A stretch of 64,000 bases of DNA from Oscillospiraceae bacterium (GCA_902363145.1 CABIZB010000005.1:101190-165189); one strand, 5' to 3'; shown: positions 55,333 to 64,000, counted from the stretch's first letter. The notes: generated by a model from the sequence alone, not told the origin. Numbers and translations are program-made.

Positions 55333-56523
55333 TCAATACGAAAGCTTTTTGATATTCTCGTCCGACATAAATGTGGAGGCGTTATAAAGGAACAGCACCT
55401 GATCGTAGTCCGAAACATCTATAAGCTCTTTATAGGATATTTGGATATATCTCAGGTCAACCATGGTTATCTCGCTGTAATGCTCGGTCATAAAGGGGGC
55501 AAAGCAGTGTGCGTAGCTGTCCTTGAACATAAGGAGCTTTCCGCCCTCATGACCTGTGCGTATGGTTATCATCGGCTGATTTGTGCCGAAGAATGTGCTG
55601 TATTTATCCTTTACGTCCAGATACTCACGGAAGTACATTCCGTCGTGTATGGTAGGTTCCTCGCCAAAGGTGGAGTATATCTCGACCTCGGGCTGTGTCT
55701 CGTTTTCCGACAGGTGCCAGATGTCGATGGTATCGGGCTTTATGCCGTTGTACAGCACCTTTGAGTAGAATGTTCCCCTGAACTTGTCGCTGGCGTGCTC
55801 CACGTCGTAAAAATCCTCGGAGAGGGGATATATTCCCATTTTCTTTGCGGCTGCGGTATAGCCGAGGAATGCGCCCTGTGTTGTCCAGTGGTGGTCGGTG
55901 CGGTAGTAGATATAGTCGTCACGGTTGGCGCTGAGGACGGAATACACGTCTATGGGCACTGCGTAGCCGTCCAGCTGCGAATACACGTTATTTATGAACT
56001 CTGCCTGATCGGGATTTGGTGCGTCCGTGGGGAGCATATCGCTGTATATCTCCGCCTGGGTGGGGACTATCATAATGTAGGGCATTATGCCGTTATCTGT
56101 TGCGAACTGCTGTATGCCGCTGATGCTCTTGCCCACGACGGTCATATCAGGCTCGGATATTTTTTCCGCCAGTCCGCCGTTTTTCATGAAATAGACGTTG
56201 TTGCGCTCCTTTTTGCCAAGGGCAAGCTCGGAATAGGTCTGAGCGGTTATCCATTCATCGTGCCATGCAAAATGGTCGGAGACATATGTTTCCAGTCCGC
56301 TTGTGAAGCTGCCGTTGAAGAGCCTTTTGCCGCTGAATTTCGGGAAAGAAGCCAGCGCTTTGTTCTGGTTTTCCGAGAAACTTTCCTTTTCGGAAAATGT
56401 TGTGACGCAGCCCAGTCCTATGAGTATGCCGAAGAACAGCAGCACTGTCACCAGAGCCACGCCTGCCTGAAAATAACGTTCCTTTGAAGCGGCGGAACGG
56501 GTATTTTTTTCTTTGTCTGCCAT
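55333..56523 (-). CDS. DHHW-family surface polysaccharide acetylation protein
   Basis: 396 residues. N-terminal membrane helix (about 20-42) then an extracytoplasmic SGNH-like/AlgJ-type domain with TDHHW at 209-213 and a C-terminal LLMFKDSYAHCFAPFM where Asp-Ser may be catalytic. With the MBOAT encoded upstream it should move acetyl groups onto an exported cell-surface glycan. The start ATG is 12 bp after the MBOAT stop. Confidence 0.88.
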   Translation of the reverse strand: MADKEKNTRSAASKERYFQAGVALVTVLLFFGILIGLGCVTTFSEKESFSENQNKALASFPKFSGKRLFNGSFTSGLETYVSDHFAWHDEWITAQTYSELALGKKERNNVYFMKNGGLAEKISEPDMTVVGKSISGIQQFATDNGIMPYIMIVPTQAEIYSDMLPTDAPNPDQAEFINNVYSQLDGYAVPIDVYSVLSANRDDYIYYRTDHHWTTQGAFLGYTAAAKKMGIYPLSEDFYDVEHASDKFRGTFYSKVLYNGIKPDTIDIWHLSENETQPEVEIYSTFGEEPTIHDGMYFREYLDVKDKYSTFFGTNQPMITIRTGHEGGKLLMFKDSYAHCFAPFMTEHYSEITMVDLRYIQISYKELIDVSDYDQVLFLYNASTFMSDENIKKLSY

Positions 56524-56534
56524 AAAACCTCACC

Positions 56535-57995
56535 TTAAAATCTGAAATACAGGAACGGATTGTAGGTAGCACCCACAAGATATGCGGTGCAGATGAGCAG
56601 CCCGCCTATCTTTACGGCAACGCCTGCCACTGCCGATGCACGCTTGTTCTTTTCCTCGCAGAAGCTTATGAGCCTGCTGCCCAGTCCGCCTGAAATAAGG
56701 ATACAAAGCGTCAGCATAACTGCATTTGAAGCGATGGTATATCTTGCGTAGCTGTCAACAAGGCTGCCGCCTGCGCCGAACATTGCGGCGTAATATCTGC
56801 CTGCGTCCGCCAGAGTGTCCGTATCGAAGAGCACCCAGCCGAAGAGCACCATAACAAAGGTGTAGAGCATACTTACCGCCGAGGGCAGCTTTTCAAGTAT
56901 CTTGCCGAAGCCAAGGCGCTCGATGATTATGAGCACGCCGAAGAACAGTCCCCAGAGGATAAAGTTCCAGCTGGCCCCGTGCCAGAGTCCTGTCAGCGCC
57001 CAGGTTATGAACAGGTTGCGGTAGGTCTTGAAATTGCCGTTCCTGTTGCCGCCAAGGGGGATATACACATACGACCTGAACCAGCTTCCCAGCGTGATGT
57101 GCCATCTGCGCCAGAATTCGCTTATGCTCTTTGAGATATAGGGGTGGTCGAAGTTTTTGGGGAACTCGAAGCCCAGCATTTTGCCCAGACCTGTTGCCAT
57201 ATCAGAATAGCCCGAGAAGTCAAAATATATCTGGAATGCAAAGGCGATTATTCCCAGCCATGCGGTAGCCACCGAAATAGTGCTGTAGTCCATTGCCTTT
57301 ATCTGCGTCCAGACCATGCCGATGTTGTTTGCGAGAAGCACCTTTTTGGCAAGTCCCTTTACAAAAAGTCCGATGCCTGCGCTTATTTTTGCGATGTTCA
57401 CTGTTCTTGATTCCAGCTCGTTTGCCACGTCCTCGTAGCGGACGATAGGGCCTGCGACTATCTGGGGGAACAGTGAGACATATGATGCGAAGTTCAGGAA
57501 GCTTTTCTGCACCTTGATATTTCTAAGGTACAGGTCAATGGTATATGACATTGACTGGAATGTGTAGAAGGATATTCCTATGGGCAGCTCCACACGCTTT
57601 TCGTTCAGTCCGAAGGGATACAGGCTGTTAAGCGCTTTATTTACCAGCACCACGGGATTTGTGATGCTTGTGCCGAAAACTCCGTTGAAGCTGTCGATAA
57701 GGAAGTCGCTGTACTTGAATATCGCCAGCAGACCTACGTTCATGCAGACGGAAACTATCAGGCAAATTTTTCGCTTTTTGTTGTCGTCATCATATTTTGC
57801 CATTAGCCTGCCTGCGGTGTAGTCAATGGCTGTGGAAAGCAGCATAAGGCACACATAAAAAGGCTCGCCCCATGCGTAAAAAAGCAGCCCCGTAATGAAG
57901 ATCAGCACATTTCTTATCTTATCAGACGCAAAAAAATAGACTATCATTACGATAGGCAGGAAATAGTACAGAAAAGTCAGCTGTGAGAAAACCAA
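56535..57995 (-). CDS. MBOAT-family O-acyltransferase (AlgI/DltB-like)
   Basis: 486 residues, about ten membrane helices. MBOAT signatures: YFDFSGYSDMATGLG, SEFWRRWHITLGSWFRSYVYIPLGG and the catalytic His339 in GLWHGASWNF. It carries acyl groups across the membrane, and DHHW downstream completes transfer. Ribosome region lies in the last codons of the RNase M5 gene; only 1 bp separates them, so the two are probably coupled. Confidence 0.92.
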   Translation of the reverse strand: MVFSQLTFLYYFLPIVMIVYFFASDKIRNVLIFITGLLFYAWGEPFYVCLMLLSTAIDYTAGRLMAKYDDDNKKRKICLIVSVCMNVGLLAIFKYSDFLIDSFNGVFGTSITNPVVLVNKALNSLYPFGLNEKRVELPIGISFYTFQSMSYTIDLYLRNIKVQKSFLNFASYVSLFPQIVAGPIVRYEDVANELESRTVNIAKISAGIGLFVKGLAKKVLLANNIGMVWTQIKAMDYSTISVATAWLGIIAFAFQIYFDFSGYSDMATGLGKMLGFEFPKNFDHPYISKSISEFWRRWHITLGSWFRSYVYIPLGGNRNGNFKTYRNLFITWALTGLWHGASWNFILWGLFFGVLIIIERLGFGKILEKLPSAVSMLYTFVMVLFGWVLFDTDTLADAGRYYAAMFGAGGSLVDSYARYTIASNAVMLTLCILISGGLGSRLISFCEEKNKRASAVAGVAVKIGGLLICTAYLVGATYNPFLYFRF

Positions 57996-57996
57996 G

Positions 57997-58599
57997 TTAT
58001 ATATCAGTCCTTTCTTCAGAGGAAAAAAGCTTTTCCGTAAGCTCTTCCAGCTCTTTGGGGGATATCATGGTGTTAAGGATATCTGCCATTGCCCCTGCGG
58101 TGAGCAGAGACGGCAGGTCAAGGGCTTCAAGCAGCATTTTGCGGCGCATTGACGAATCGGGAGCGCCCGAATAGCCCAGCTCATAAAGAAGCATTTTGTC
58201 TATGCCGCCTTTCGGGGCGCCGCCTATGTCATTAACGCCCGCTCTTCTGAAAGCTTCCAGCAGGACTTCCTCGCTCATGCCCTCAACGCCCAGCTTGCCC
58301 TCCTTGGAAGGCTCTGCTTTTCTGCGCTCCTTGCCGAAAATATCGGGAATATATACATTTATGATGTTGCCGCCAACGGAGCCTTTAAGGTAATTTCTTA
58401 TCTTAAAGCCCGCAGCGTCGCTGTCTGTCAGGATTATTATGCCCTTTTTCTCGGCATAATGGCGGATAAGCTTCATTTTTTCCTTGTCCTTGAAAATATG
58501 AAAGCCGTCCGTGCAGATTATTACGCCGTTTATCACGGAGGAGAGCTTTATTTTATCGTACTTTCCCTCAACTATAACGGCCTGTTCTATGTTTATCAT
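57997..58599 (-). CDS. rnmV: Ribonuclease M5-like toprim protein
   Basis: 200 residues. Toprim domain with catalytic Glu in EGKYDKIKL near residue 12 and DSDAAG near 58; C-terminal KGGIDKMLLYELGYSGA. This family trims 5S rRNA precursors. AAGGAAAAAAATC lies before ATG. Encoded between holA and the acetylation pair in one minus-strand operon. Confidence 0.88.
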   Translation of the reverse strand: MINIEQAVIVEGKYDKIKLSSVINGVIICTDGFHIFKDKEKMKLIRHYAEKKGIIILTDSDAAGFKIRNYLKGSVGGNIINVYIPDIFGKERRKAEPSKEGKLGVEGMSEEVLLEAFRRAGVNDIGGAPKGGIDKMLLYELGYSGAPDSSMRRKMLLEALDLPSLLTAGAMADILNTMISPKELEELTEKLFSSEERTDI

Positions 58600-58622
58600 T
58601 TTGATTTTTTTCCTTATATGTT

Positions 58623-59699
58623 TTATCGTGCAAGCATTTCTACTATTGCTTTTTCCAGTATGACCGCCGGGTCTGCGCCGCTTGACTTCATATCAATATC
58701 TGCCTTTGCAAGTATCTCAAGGCACTTTCTCAGGTGGCGGATATCCGTTCTGCGGACGGAGGAGAGGGCATTTTTTACACGAAATTCCACGCTGGGCGAG
58801 TAGCCGAAGTCTTTCATTATCTCGGGGAGACCGTGGTTATAGTCCAGCGCAAGGCGAGCCCTGTAAAGGTCGTTCATGCTGCCTGTAAGCACGTAAAGCA
58901 GATACACCGGGGTGTTCTCGGGATCGTTTATAAGCTCCCTGAAAAGCTCCATGGAACGATTCATATTGCCTGCCGCAACTGCGTCCGCCAGGCTGTAGCT
59001 TTTGGCATCGCCGCTGTCGGGGGTGAGCAGCTCTACGGTGTGAACGTCGATGCTTTTTCCGTTCGCATAGGAGGTGAGCTTGTCAAGCTCGTTCATTATC
59101 ATGGTCATATTGCCGCAGCAGCGGTCAAAAAGCAGACCTGCCGCCTTGTCGTCCATGGCAGAGCCACGCTTTGAGGACTCGGCGCATATTATCCTTACGG
59201 ACTCGCTGCGTGATTTTACGTTTATCTCGCAGACCGTGCCTTTTTTGGCAACAAGGTCGATGAGCTTCTTGTTCTTGGGGGTGGGGTATTTTTTGCCGCC
59301 GCAGACGTTTATGTTTGCGGTGTAGAAGATTAGCACGGTGGTATCGGGCACGTTGGAGACGGTCTCCGTCAGCTGCTTCATGCGTGTTTCATCAAGCTTT
59401 CTGTGACCCGGGCGCTGCTTTGTCTCTTCCTCAAGGTCAAGGTCGCAGACGGTGACGCAAAGCTTGTCCGCAAACATGGGGAAGCCGTCAACTGCTTCAC
59501 TCAGACCGTCGGTATCAATGTCCTTGCCCTCAAATTCATGGAGGTTGTATGTCTCGTCGCCTGCCTTGACGGTGCGCTTGACCATTTCATGCTTGTATTT
59601 CTCAACGCTGTACAGGTCGGTGCCGTAAAGGTAGTAAACGCCTGACAGTTCGCCGCTTTTTATTATCCTTGTAAGCTCCTTTTCGTTCACCGAAGCCAC
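58623..59699 (-). CDS. holA: DNA polymerase III delta subunit
   Basis: 358 residues. N-terminal AAA-like module (LSGVYYLYGTDLYSVEKYKHEM), central lid, C-terminal collar helices (LRKCLEILAKADIDMKSSGADP). Opens the beta clamp for loading. GTG start with AAAGGAGG upstream; overlaps the end of comEC by 13 bp. Confidence 0.92.
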   Translation of the reverse strand: MASVNEKELTRIIKSGELSGVYYLYGTDLYSVEKYKHEMVKRTVKAGDETYNLHEFEGKDIDTDGLSEAVDGFPMFADKLCVTVCDLDLEEETKQRPGHRKLDETRMKQLTETVSNVPDTTVLIFYTANINVCGGKKYPTPKNKKLIDLVAKKGTVCEINVKSRSESVRIICAESSKRGSAMDDKAAGLLFDRCCGNMTMIMNELDKLTSYANGKSIDVHTVELLTPDSGDAKSYSLADAVAAGNMNRSMELFRELINDPENTPVYLLYVLTGSMNDLYRARLALDYNHGLPEIMKDFGYSPSVEFRVKNALSSVRRTDIRHLRKCLEILAKADIDMKSSGADPAVILEKAIVEMLAR

Positions 59700-61795
59700 A
59701 ATACGCCCTCCTTTTGGTAAAGTACGCCGTTATCCGCTATGTATTCCGTGCCTGTGCTGCCGAATGGTGATATTTTTCCTTTAAAATCGCTGTCCGCCAC
59801 TGTATAATAGGCGGCATCGGCATAAACATCAGCCGAGCAGCTGTAGATGCACAGGTCAAACCTTTCATCGGGAAGCTCGGCCTTTCCCGTAACGCACAAG
59901 ATCTTCACCCCGTCCGTTTCGATAATGCTGTAATTTTCATGGGGATAATAGACGGTATTGCCGAATTTAATTATATTATCTTCCGCCGAATAAGTCAAGC
60001 CGCTTTTTGTTACGGGAGAAAGAACGGCAATGCCCTCGAACAGTCCTTTATACACGCTTTCGGAGTATGCGCACTGCTTTGTGACTGCCGCAAACGCCGC
60101 AGCAGAGCCGCCTGAGCCTGCTATTGACCTGTATGCTGCCTTTGCTCCGCTGCGTGTTCCCATATAGTCATATATCTGGGAGCAGCTGTCATTCTTAACG
60201 ACAATTACACAGCCGCTGCCGTCTGTCAGCACGCTTATCTCGGTATATCCCGTGGGAATGAGCCGATATATTTCTATGCAGACAACGCTGACCAGTGCAG
60301 CTGAAAGGCAGGTCAGCACAAAATACATCTTATCATGGGTCAGTATCAGGCACAATGCTGCGGATATTACGGCTATTGCCACAAGGGGAGCGGTAAGCTC
60401 TGTGCCTGTGGGTATCATTATGATATCGCTGCTGCCAATGAACTTTGCAACGGCAAGTATGGGGCGGCATATCAGTCCTGCCGCAAGGAAAAGTCCGCCG
60501 CTTATAAATGTGAATGGGAGTATGCAAAGCAGTGCGCCTATGGCGGCTATTGCAATGGCTGCGGTGCATAGGGGCGACAGCAGAAGATTTGTCAGGGGAG
60601 AGGCTATTGATATCTGGTCAAATGTGAGGGCTGACACGGGGAAAACTGCCGCAGCTGCGCATAAAGAGGAGCAAAGTGCGGAGGTAAGCGCTCCCACATG
60701 ATAGGGCAGGTCTGTTTTGCGCTCCATCTTCTTTTCGTAGGCGTTTATGAACATGGGCGAAAGCACGGCTGTGCCTATGGTTCCCGAAACGGACAACAGG
60801 AAAGATGTGCTTCTCACGATAAATGGCGAGGATATTGTCATTATTATAATTGCGGCGGCAAGGGAGGTAAGGCTGTCGCTGCGCCTGTTGAATATGCCTG
60901 CCGCCCAGACAAACATTACCATTATAAGGCTTCTGACAACAGAGGGGGTAAAGCCTGCGGTCATGGCGAAAAGCAATGACACTGCCGTCACTGATATGAA
61001 CTGCCCCCATTTCGGCAGGCGGAGAGCTATTGCCAGAGCGGCGGCAATTCCTGCGGCAACGGACATGTGCAGTCCCGAAACGGCGGCGACGTGGCCTATT
61101 CCCGCACGGTACAGCAGATTTTCCGTTCTGTCGGACATATTCCATTTGCTGCTGCCGAAAATCATTCCTATAAGCAGTTCTCCCTCTTCCGAGGGGACGT
61201 ATTTTCTTATAGTATCGGAGACATTGTGCCTGAAATCATCAAGAGTGCGGTAGAAGTTGTGTTCCTTTATCTCATATCCGCTTGTGCGGACGCTTTTCAT
61301 CAGCAGAAAAACGTTCATTGAGCGGTAATAGTCGGCTGAATTGAAAAAGCCTGTGTTTTCGGGAGCGTAAAGCTGACCTGAAAGAGTGATCTTATCGCCT
61401 TTTACAAGGTCGGAACGGCGGTCGAAAAATCCCACATTGCCCGAAGCTCCGTTGGGAAAGGTGCAATGGGCGATATAAAAGGCTTTTTCCTCGGAATATA
61501 CTGTGGACTGCTCTATTGTGACCGTTCCGCTGAAGTTGCCAATATTGGCAGTGATATTCCGGCAGACGGTCATGTCATATCCGCTGTATATCCAAAGCCC
61601 TACGCAGCAGGCGATGGCGCACACTGCGCTGCGGTAAAAGCTGCCTGAATGCTTGGGACGGAAGATGAAAACGGTGCACAGTCCGAAGCCCAGCAGCACG
61701 GCTCCTATGGCTATTGACAGCGGGGCAGAGAAAAACGACGCCAGCAAAAGCCCTGCCATGTAAGAAAAGCCGACAAAAGCAGTTTTGCGTGACAT
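59687..61795 (-). CDS. comEC: ComEC/Rec2 competence channel protein
   Basis: 702 residues. N-terminal helices, an OB-fold-like extracytoplasmic region, then the Competence core with HVAAVSGLHMSV and GFTPSVVRSLIM; about ten membrane helices. The C-terminal domain lacks the HxHxDH metallo-beta-lactamase motif seen in many ComEC proteins, so DNA import may work without that nuclease or the domain has decayed. Start set at ATG 61795 with GGAG upstream; an ATG nine codons earlier is less likely. Confidence 0.88.
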   Translation of the reverse strand: MSRKTAFVGFSYMAGLLLASFFSAPLSIAIGAVLLGFGLCTVFIFRPKHSGSFYRSAVCAIACCVGLWIYSGYDMTVCRNITANIGNFSGTVTIEQSTVYSEEKAFYIAHCTFPNGASGNVGFFDRRSDLVKGDKITLSGQLYAPENTGFFNSADYYRSMNVFLLMKSVRTSGYEIKEHNFYRTLDDFRHNVSDTIRKYVPSEEGELLIGMIFGSSKWNMSDRTENLLYRAGIGHVAAVSGLHMSVAAGIAAALAIALRLPKWGQFISVTAVSLLFAMTAGFTPSVVRSLIMVMFVWAAGIFNRRSDSLTSLAAAIIIMTISSPFIVRSTSFLLSVSGTIGTAVLSPMFINAYEKKMERKTDLPYHVGALTSALCSSLCAAAAVFPVSALTFDQISIASPLTNLLLSPLCTAAIAIAAIGALLCILPFTFISGGLFLAAGLICRPILAVAKFIGSSDIIMIPTGTELTAPLVAIAVISAALCLILTHDKMYFVLTCLSAALVSVVCIEIYRLIPTGYTEISVLTDGSGCVIVVKNDSCSQIYDYMGTRSGAKAAYRSIAGSGGSAAAFAAVTKQCAYSESVYKGLFEGIAVLSPVTKSGLTYSAEDNIIKFGNTVYYPHENYSIIETDGVKILCVTGKAELPDERFDLCIYSCSADVYADAAYYTVADSDFKGKISPFGSTGTEYIADNGVLYQKEGVLWLR

Positions 61796-61844
61796 CGTTA
61801 CCAACTCCGTATAATACGACAAATTTTGACATTATAATAGTTTA

Positions 61845-61873
61845 ATTATATCAGGTGGGGGAGGTGTTGTCAA
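61845..61873 (-). promoter_or_regulatory. Promoter of the comEC operon
   Basis: Minus strand TTGACA (61873-61868), 17 bp, TATAAT (61850-61845). Confidence 0.88.
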
Positions 61874-61903
61874 GAAATAGTTGAGCGTTGTGGATTATTT
61901 TGA

Positions 61904-61932
61904 TTGACTTGCGGGCTGCAAAACAGTATAAT
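61904..61932 (+). promoter_or_regulatory. Promoter toward the DUF6155-SEC-C genes
   Basis: TTGACT (61904-61909), 17 bp, TATAAT (61927-61932). It is followed by an AAAGGTG ribosome site and ATG 61978. Confidence 0.8.
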
Positions 61933-61977
61933 TACAGCAGGGATCGGCAGTCGGCAATATCAAAAGGTGAAATTGAT

Positions 61978-62070
61978 ATGACAGGCTTTATACTAATCAC
62001 CAATAAAACTATAGACAAAAAATCATCGCATAATCCATATACGCAAGATTATGCTCGATTTTTTGTATAG
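61978..62070 (+). pseudogene. Start of a gene interrupted by repeat D
   Basis: AAAGGTG then ATG 61978 and about four codons (MTGF) run directly into repeat D; a nonsense-like 30-residue tail then reads through the repeat to a stop at 62070. A real promoter and ribosome site upstream suggest an original gene start; the DUF6155 gene begins 42 bp after the repeat with its own ATG. Confidence 0.45.
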
Positions 62071-62091
62071 TTTTTAATTGGTTCTTAGTAT
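61990..62091 (-). repeat. 102-bp palindromic repeat, family 1, copy D
   Basis: Same orientation as copy C and near-identical to it; the right inner arm reads ATGCTCGAT rather than ATGCGATGAT. Confidence 0.87.
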
Positions 62092-62132
62092 TACTGATCG
62101 ACATTACTGGAATTTAAGGTTGGAATTTTATT

Positions 62133-62672
62133 ATGAAAGTAACGGAACTTAAAAATCAGCTTAACGCTATGGAGAAAAATGAGCTTATTGCGCTCATCGT
62201 CAAACTGTATAAAAATGACAAAATGTGCCGCAATATTCTTGATGCGGAGTTTGGCGGCGAAGAGGTGCAGGCGGTTTTGCTGGCAAATGCCAAGAAGCAG
62301 CTGTATGATATTTTCTTTTCAAAAGCATCACTTAGTCTCAGAAATGCCAAAGCAGTCCTGTCGGGATTTAAAAAGACGGCTAAAAATAAAGAGGATTATT
62401 TTGACTTTGAACTTTATTATGTTGAGTTGGGAACAGCATATACCAATGAATACGGCGACGTCAATGAAGCGTTTTACAGCAATCTTATTTCGGTATTTGC
62501 CGATTTCTGTGAAAATGTTAAGCGGTCGGGCGGGAGTGATTTCCTGCATTCTGTAAGAATGCGCCTTGACAGACTGAACGAAGAGGCACAGGATATAGGC
62601 TGGGGATATGGATATGAGATAGGCGAACTGTACAGTGAACTGATAGGATTTTATGGGGAGGAAAATGAATGA
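62133..62672 (+). CDS. DUF6155-like cytosolic protein
   Basis: 179 residues, mostly helical and acidic, with no signal or membrane segment. The N-terminal KVTELKNQLNAMEKNELIALIVKLYK pattern resembles DUF6155 proteins. Function unknown. AAGGTTGG is 10 nt before ATG. It overlaps the SEC-C gene by 4 bp. Confidence 0.72.
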   Translation: MKVTELKNQLNAMEKNELIALIVKLYKNDKMCRNILDAEFGGEEVQAVLLANAKKQLYDIFFSKASLSLRNAKAVLSGFKKTAKNKEDYFDFELYYVELGTAYTNEYGDVNEAFYSNLISVFADFCENVKRSGGSDFLHSVRMRLDRLNEEAQDIGWGYGYEIGELYSELIGFYGEENE

Positions 62673-63619
62673 GCAGATTTCCGAGACAGTATGCTGAGAG
62701 CACATTGAACAGAATGTACAAAAAACTGGAGCTTTCCGATGATATCATCAAGCTTCTGGAGGATTATTTTGACGCTTTTGCAAACCTGTACAATATTCTT
62801 CCGCTGGAGGACGCTTTCGGTATAATCAATGAGCAGAACAAGGACTTGCTGACAAAGGAAAAGTTTATCGCTTTTTCCGAGATCATGCGGCATGATATGC
62901 CTGAGGGCAGATTTTATTATATTTTGGGTGTTGATGAGCTGTATAATGATGCTCCAAAGCCTGAGCCTATGGAGCGCATGATAGTTCATGAAAGTCTGGT
63001 GGATATTGATTATGAATACTTTTATGATATGCACAATGCTCAGGCGGGCAAGCCGCTTTGTATGCTTTCAAAGGAAGAAACGCTGAAATACAGGGACGAT
63101 TTTTATATCCCGCAGACACCGCAGATGAGGACACTTCAGAAATTTGTGCGTGAAAAGCTGAGAAAAAGCAAAAGTCAGGCGGAGGACCTTGCGGCTGACT
63201 GCTATACTATTATCATTTGCGAAGATAAAGCTGACATAACGGGCGAAATAGCGGATATGCTGGAACGTATGAAGATGCCCATGAGCGAAAGTCAGCTGAA
63301 CGAATTTATGGGACTGGTTTATGACCTTAACAACAATACACGTCTGCCTGCAAACAGGGGATATACTCCGGTTGAGCTGTCGAGAAAGTATAAGAAACAT
63401 ACAATACCCGAAATATCGTTTGGACCTAATATTAGGGATATGTTGCAGAACGGTGAGCTTAATGCCAGTGATATGGTGCGGAAGATCGAGGAATCAGACC
63501 TGCCTGCCCAAGTAAAGGCGCAAATGATACCGGGGATAAAACCGTCGTCAAAGGTGGGACGCAATGACCCATGCCCATGTGGGAGCGGAAAGAAATATAA
63601 GAAATGCTGCGGAAGATAA
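62669..63619 (+). CDS. SEC-C motif protein
   Basis: 316 residues. The C-terminal 24 residues are a classic SEC-C zinc motif (NDPCPCGSGKKYKKCCG), seen in SecA tails and in many small adaptor proteins. The remaining helical region has no recognised domain. Coupled to the upstream gene by an ATGA overlap. The zinc motif may serve in ribosome or SecB-type contacts. Confidence 0.82.
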   Translation: MSRFPRQYAESTLNRMYKKLELSDDIIKLLEDYFDAFANLYNILPLEDAFGIINEQNKDLLTKEKFIAFSEIMRHDMPEGRFYYILGVDELYNDAPKPEPMERMIVHESLVDIDYEYFYDMHNAQAGKPLCMLSKEETLKYRDDFYIPQTPQMRTLQKFVREKLRKSKSQAEDLAADCYTIIICEDKADITGEIADMLERMKMPMSESQLNEFMGLVYDLNNNTRLPANRGYTPVELSRKYKKHTIPEISFGPNIRDMLQNGELNASDMVRKIEESDLPAQVKAQMIPGIKPSSKVGRNDPCPCGSGKKYKKCCGR

Positions 63620-63776
63620 GGAAAATACAGTATAAGATTTGAGCTGTGTTTTATAAAAATAGATATAGGGCAAGTATAATTGAAAGAGAAAGTACTTCTT
63701 TATTATGCACTTTGCTGACAAAATTTGACAAGAAATGCCATGGCGCTGTGCAGTTATCCAAAAGCAAAAAAAAGGC
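63620..63776. other. AT-rich gap, no gene seen
   Basis: Spacer between the SEC-C gene and the tandem promoters; a weak TTGACA (63724-63729) may be a further upstream -35. Confidence 0.4.
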
Positions 63777-63805
63777 TTGACAAGAGCAGTTGTATGTGAT
63801 ATGAT
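63777..63805 (+). promoter_or_regulatory. Probable rRNA promoter P1
   Basis: TTGACA (63777-63782), 17 bp, TATGAT (63800-63805). Confidence 0.82.
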
Positions 63806-64000
63806 ATAAAAGCTCTCTCCGAGAGAGACAAACAAACCGAGAGCTAAAAAGCTTGAGGGACACATCGAAAAAAGAATTTGAAAAAAGTTGAAAAAGTACT
63901 TGACAAACTCAAAAAGATGTGATATAATAAATAAGCTGTCTCGCAAGAGAGGCTTGACTCAAAAGAAAACTTTTGAGTGAAACGGAATCTTGAAAATTGA
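63806..64000 (+). promoter_or_regulatory. Probable rRNA operon leader
   Basis: Leader between P1 and the right edge. It carries short CTCTC/GAGAG hairpins, P2 at 63900-63928 and a 9-bp stem ACTCAAAAG/CTTTTGAGT (63957-63978), and ends TCTTGAAAATTGA, a typical leader end shortly before a Firmicute 16S gene. Confidence 0.75.
63900..63928 (+). promoter_or_regulatory. Probable rRNA promoter P2
   Basis: TTGACA (63900-63905), 17 bp, TATAAT (63923-63928): full consensus. Confidence 0.9.

Overview
The window looks like the chromosome of a gut or rumen Clostridia member close to Ruminococcus (Oscillospiraceae). The signs are moderate GC with AT-rich intergenic gaps, AAAGGAGG-type ribosome sites, TTGACA/TATAAT promoters with 17-bp spacers, an hrcA-grpE-dnaK-dnaJ heat-shock operon under CIRCE, an archaeal-type Asd, clostridial AgrBD, and large Gram-positive surface proteins. 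The species call is inference from gene content only.

Layout. 1-1150: AT-rich remnant of a secreted-type S1 serine protease, frameshifted. 1.5-6.5 kb: cytosolic type I pullulanase, a SHOCT membrane protein, an OmpR-type response regulator and sensor kinase, and a Cys-rich orphan. 6.7-11.8 kb (minus): dnaJ, dnaK, grpE, hrcA with two CIRCE-like sites. 12-20.2 kb (plus): CPBP-like membrane protein, a TadA-GNAT fusion, a divergent GyrB/ParE-like subunit, pheA, three small pilin-like proteins and pilT. 20.4-23.6 kb: a sortase-type surface protein with 38 exact 39-bp repeats. 23.8 kb: Rrf2 regulator. 24.3-27.9 kb (minus): lysine-riboswitch operon asd-GNAT-dapA-dapB. 28-35.8 kb: queA, membrane protein, tgt, HAD phosphatase, acyl-CoA ligase, YbaK-like deacylase, GH113-like glycosidase. 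35.9-38.6 kb: GntR/YtrA-regulated ABC exporter with a perfect 31-bp operator. 39.5-44.9 kb: a 1,777-residue Cna_B-repeat surface protein. 45-49.2 kb: iorA-iorB-paaK-ACT (aryl-pyruvate/aryl-acetyl-CoA module). 49.5-50.6 kb: divergent XRE regulator and two small proteins. 50.6 kb (minus): class II aldolase. 51.8-52.6 kb: agrB and a 43-codon agrD. 52.6-53.6 kb: structured noncoding DNA, a pnuC fragment and a repeat. 53.6-55.1 kb: alpha/beta hydrolase and XRE-AbrB regulator. 61.8-55.3 kb (minus): comEC, holA, RNase M5, MBOAT, DHHW. 62-63.6 kb: DUF6155-like and SEC-C proteins. 63.7-64.0 kb: tandem promoters and leader that appear to lead into a 16S rRNA gene just outside the window.

Common threads. 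Surface and sensing functions are frequent: two giant wall-type proteins, pilin-like genes with pilT, AgrBD signalling, MBOAT/DHHW polysaccharide acetylation. Carbohydrate genes (pullulanase, GH113, aldolase) fit a polysaccharide-degrading lifestyle. Aromatic metabolism is represented by pheA and by IorAB/PaaK, which could together support phenylalanine supply by synthesis or by recycling aryl acids.

The most unusual structural signal is a family of about 102-bp imperfect palindromes (four copies) with conserved asymmetric bulges, plus a shorter related family (two copies) with the same terminal about 30 nt. Two copies sit directly after ribosome-binding or start sites of genes that look truncated, so the elements appear to be mobile MITE-like units. 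All coordinates and motifs were read by eye; no similarity search was run.
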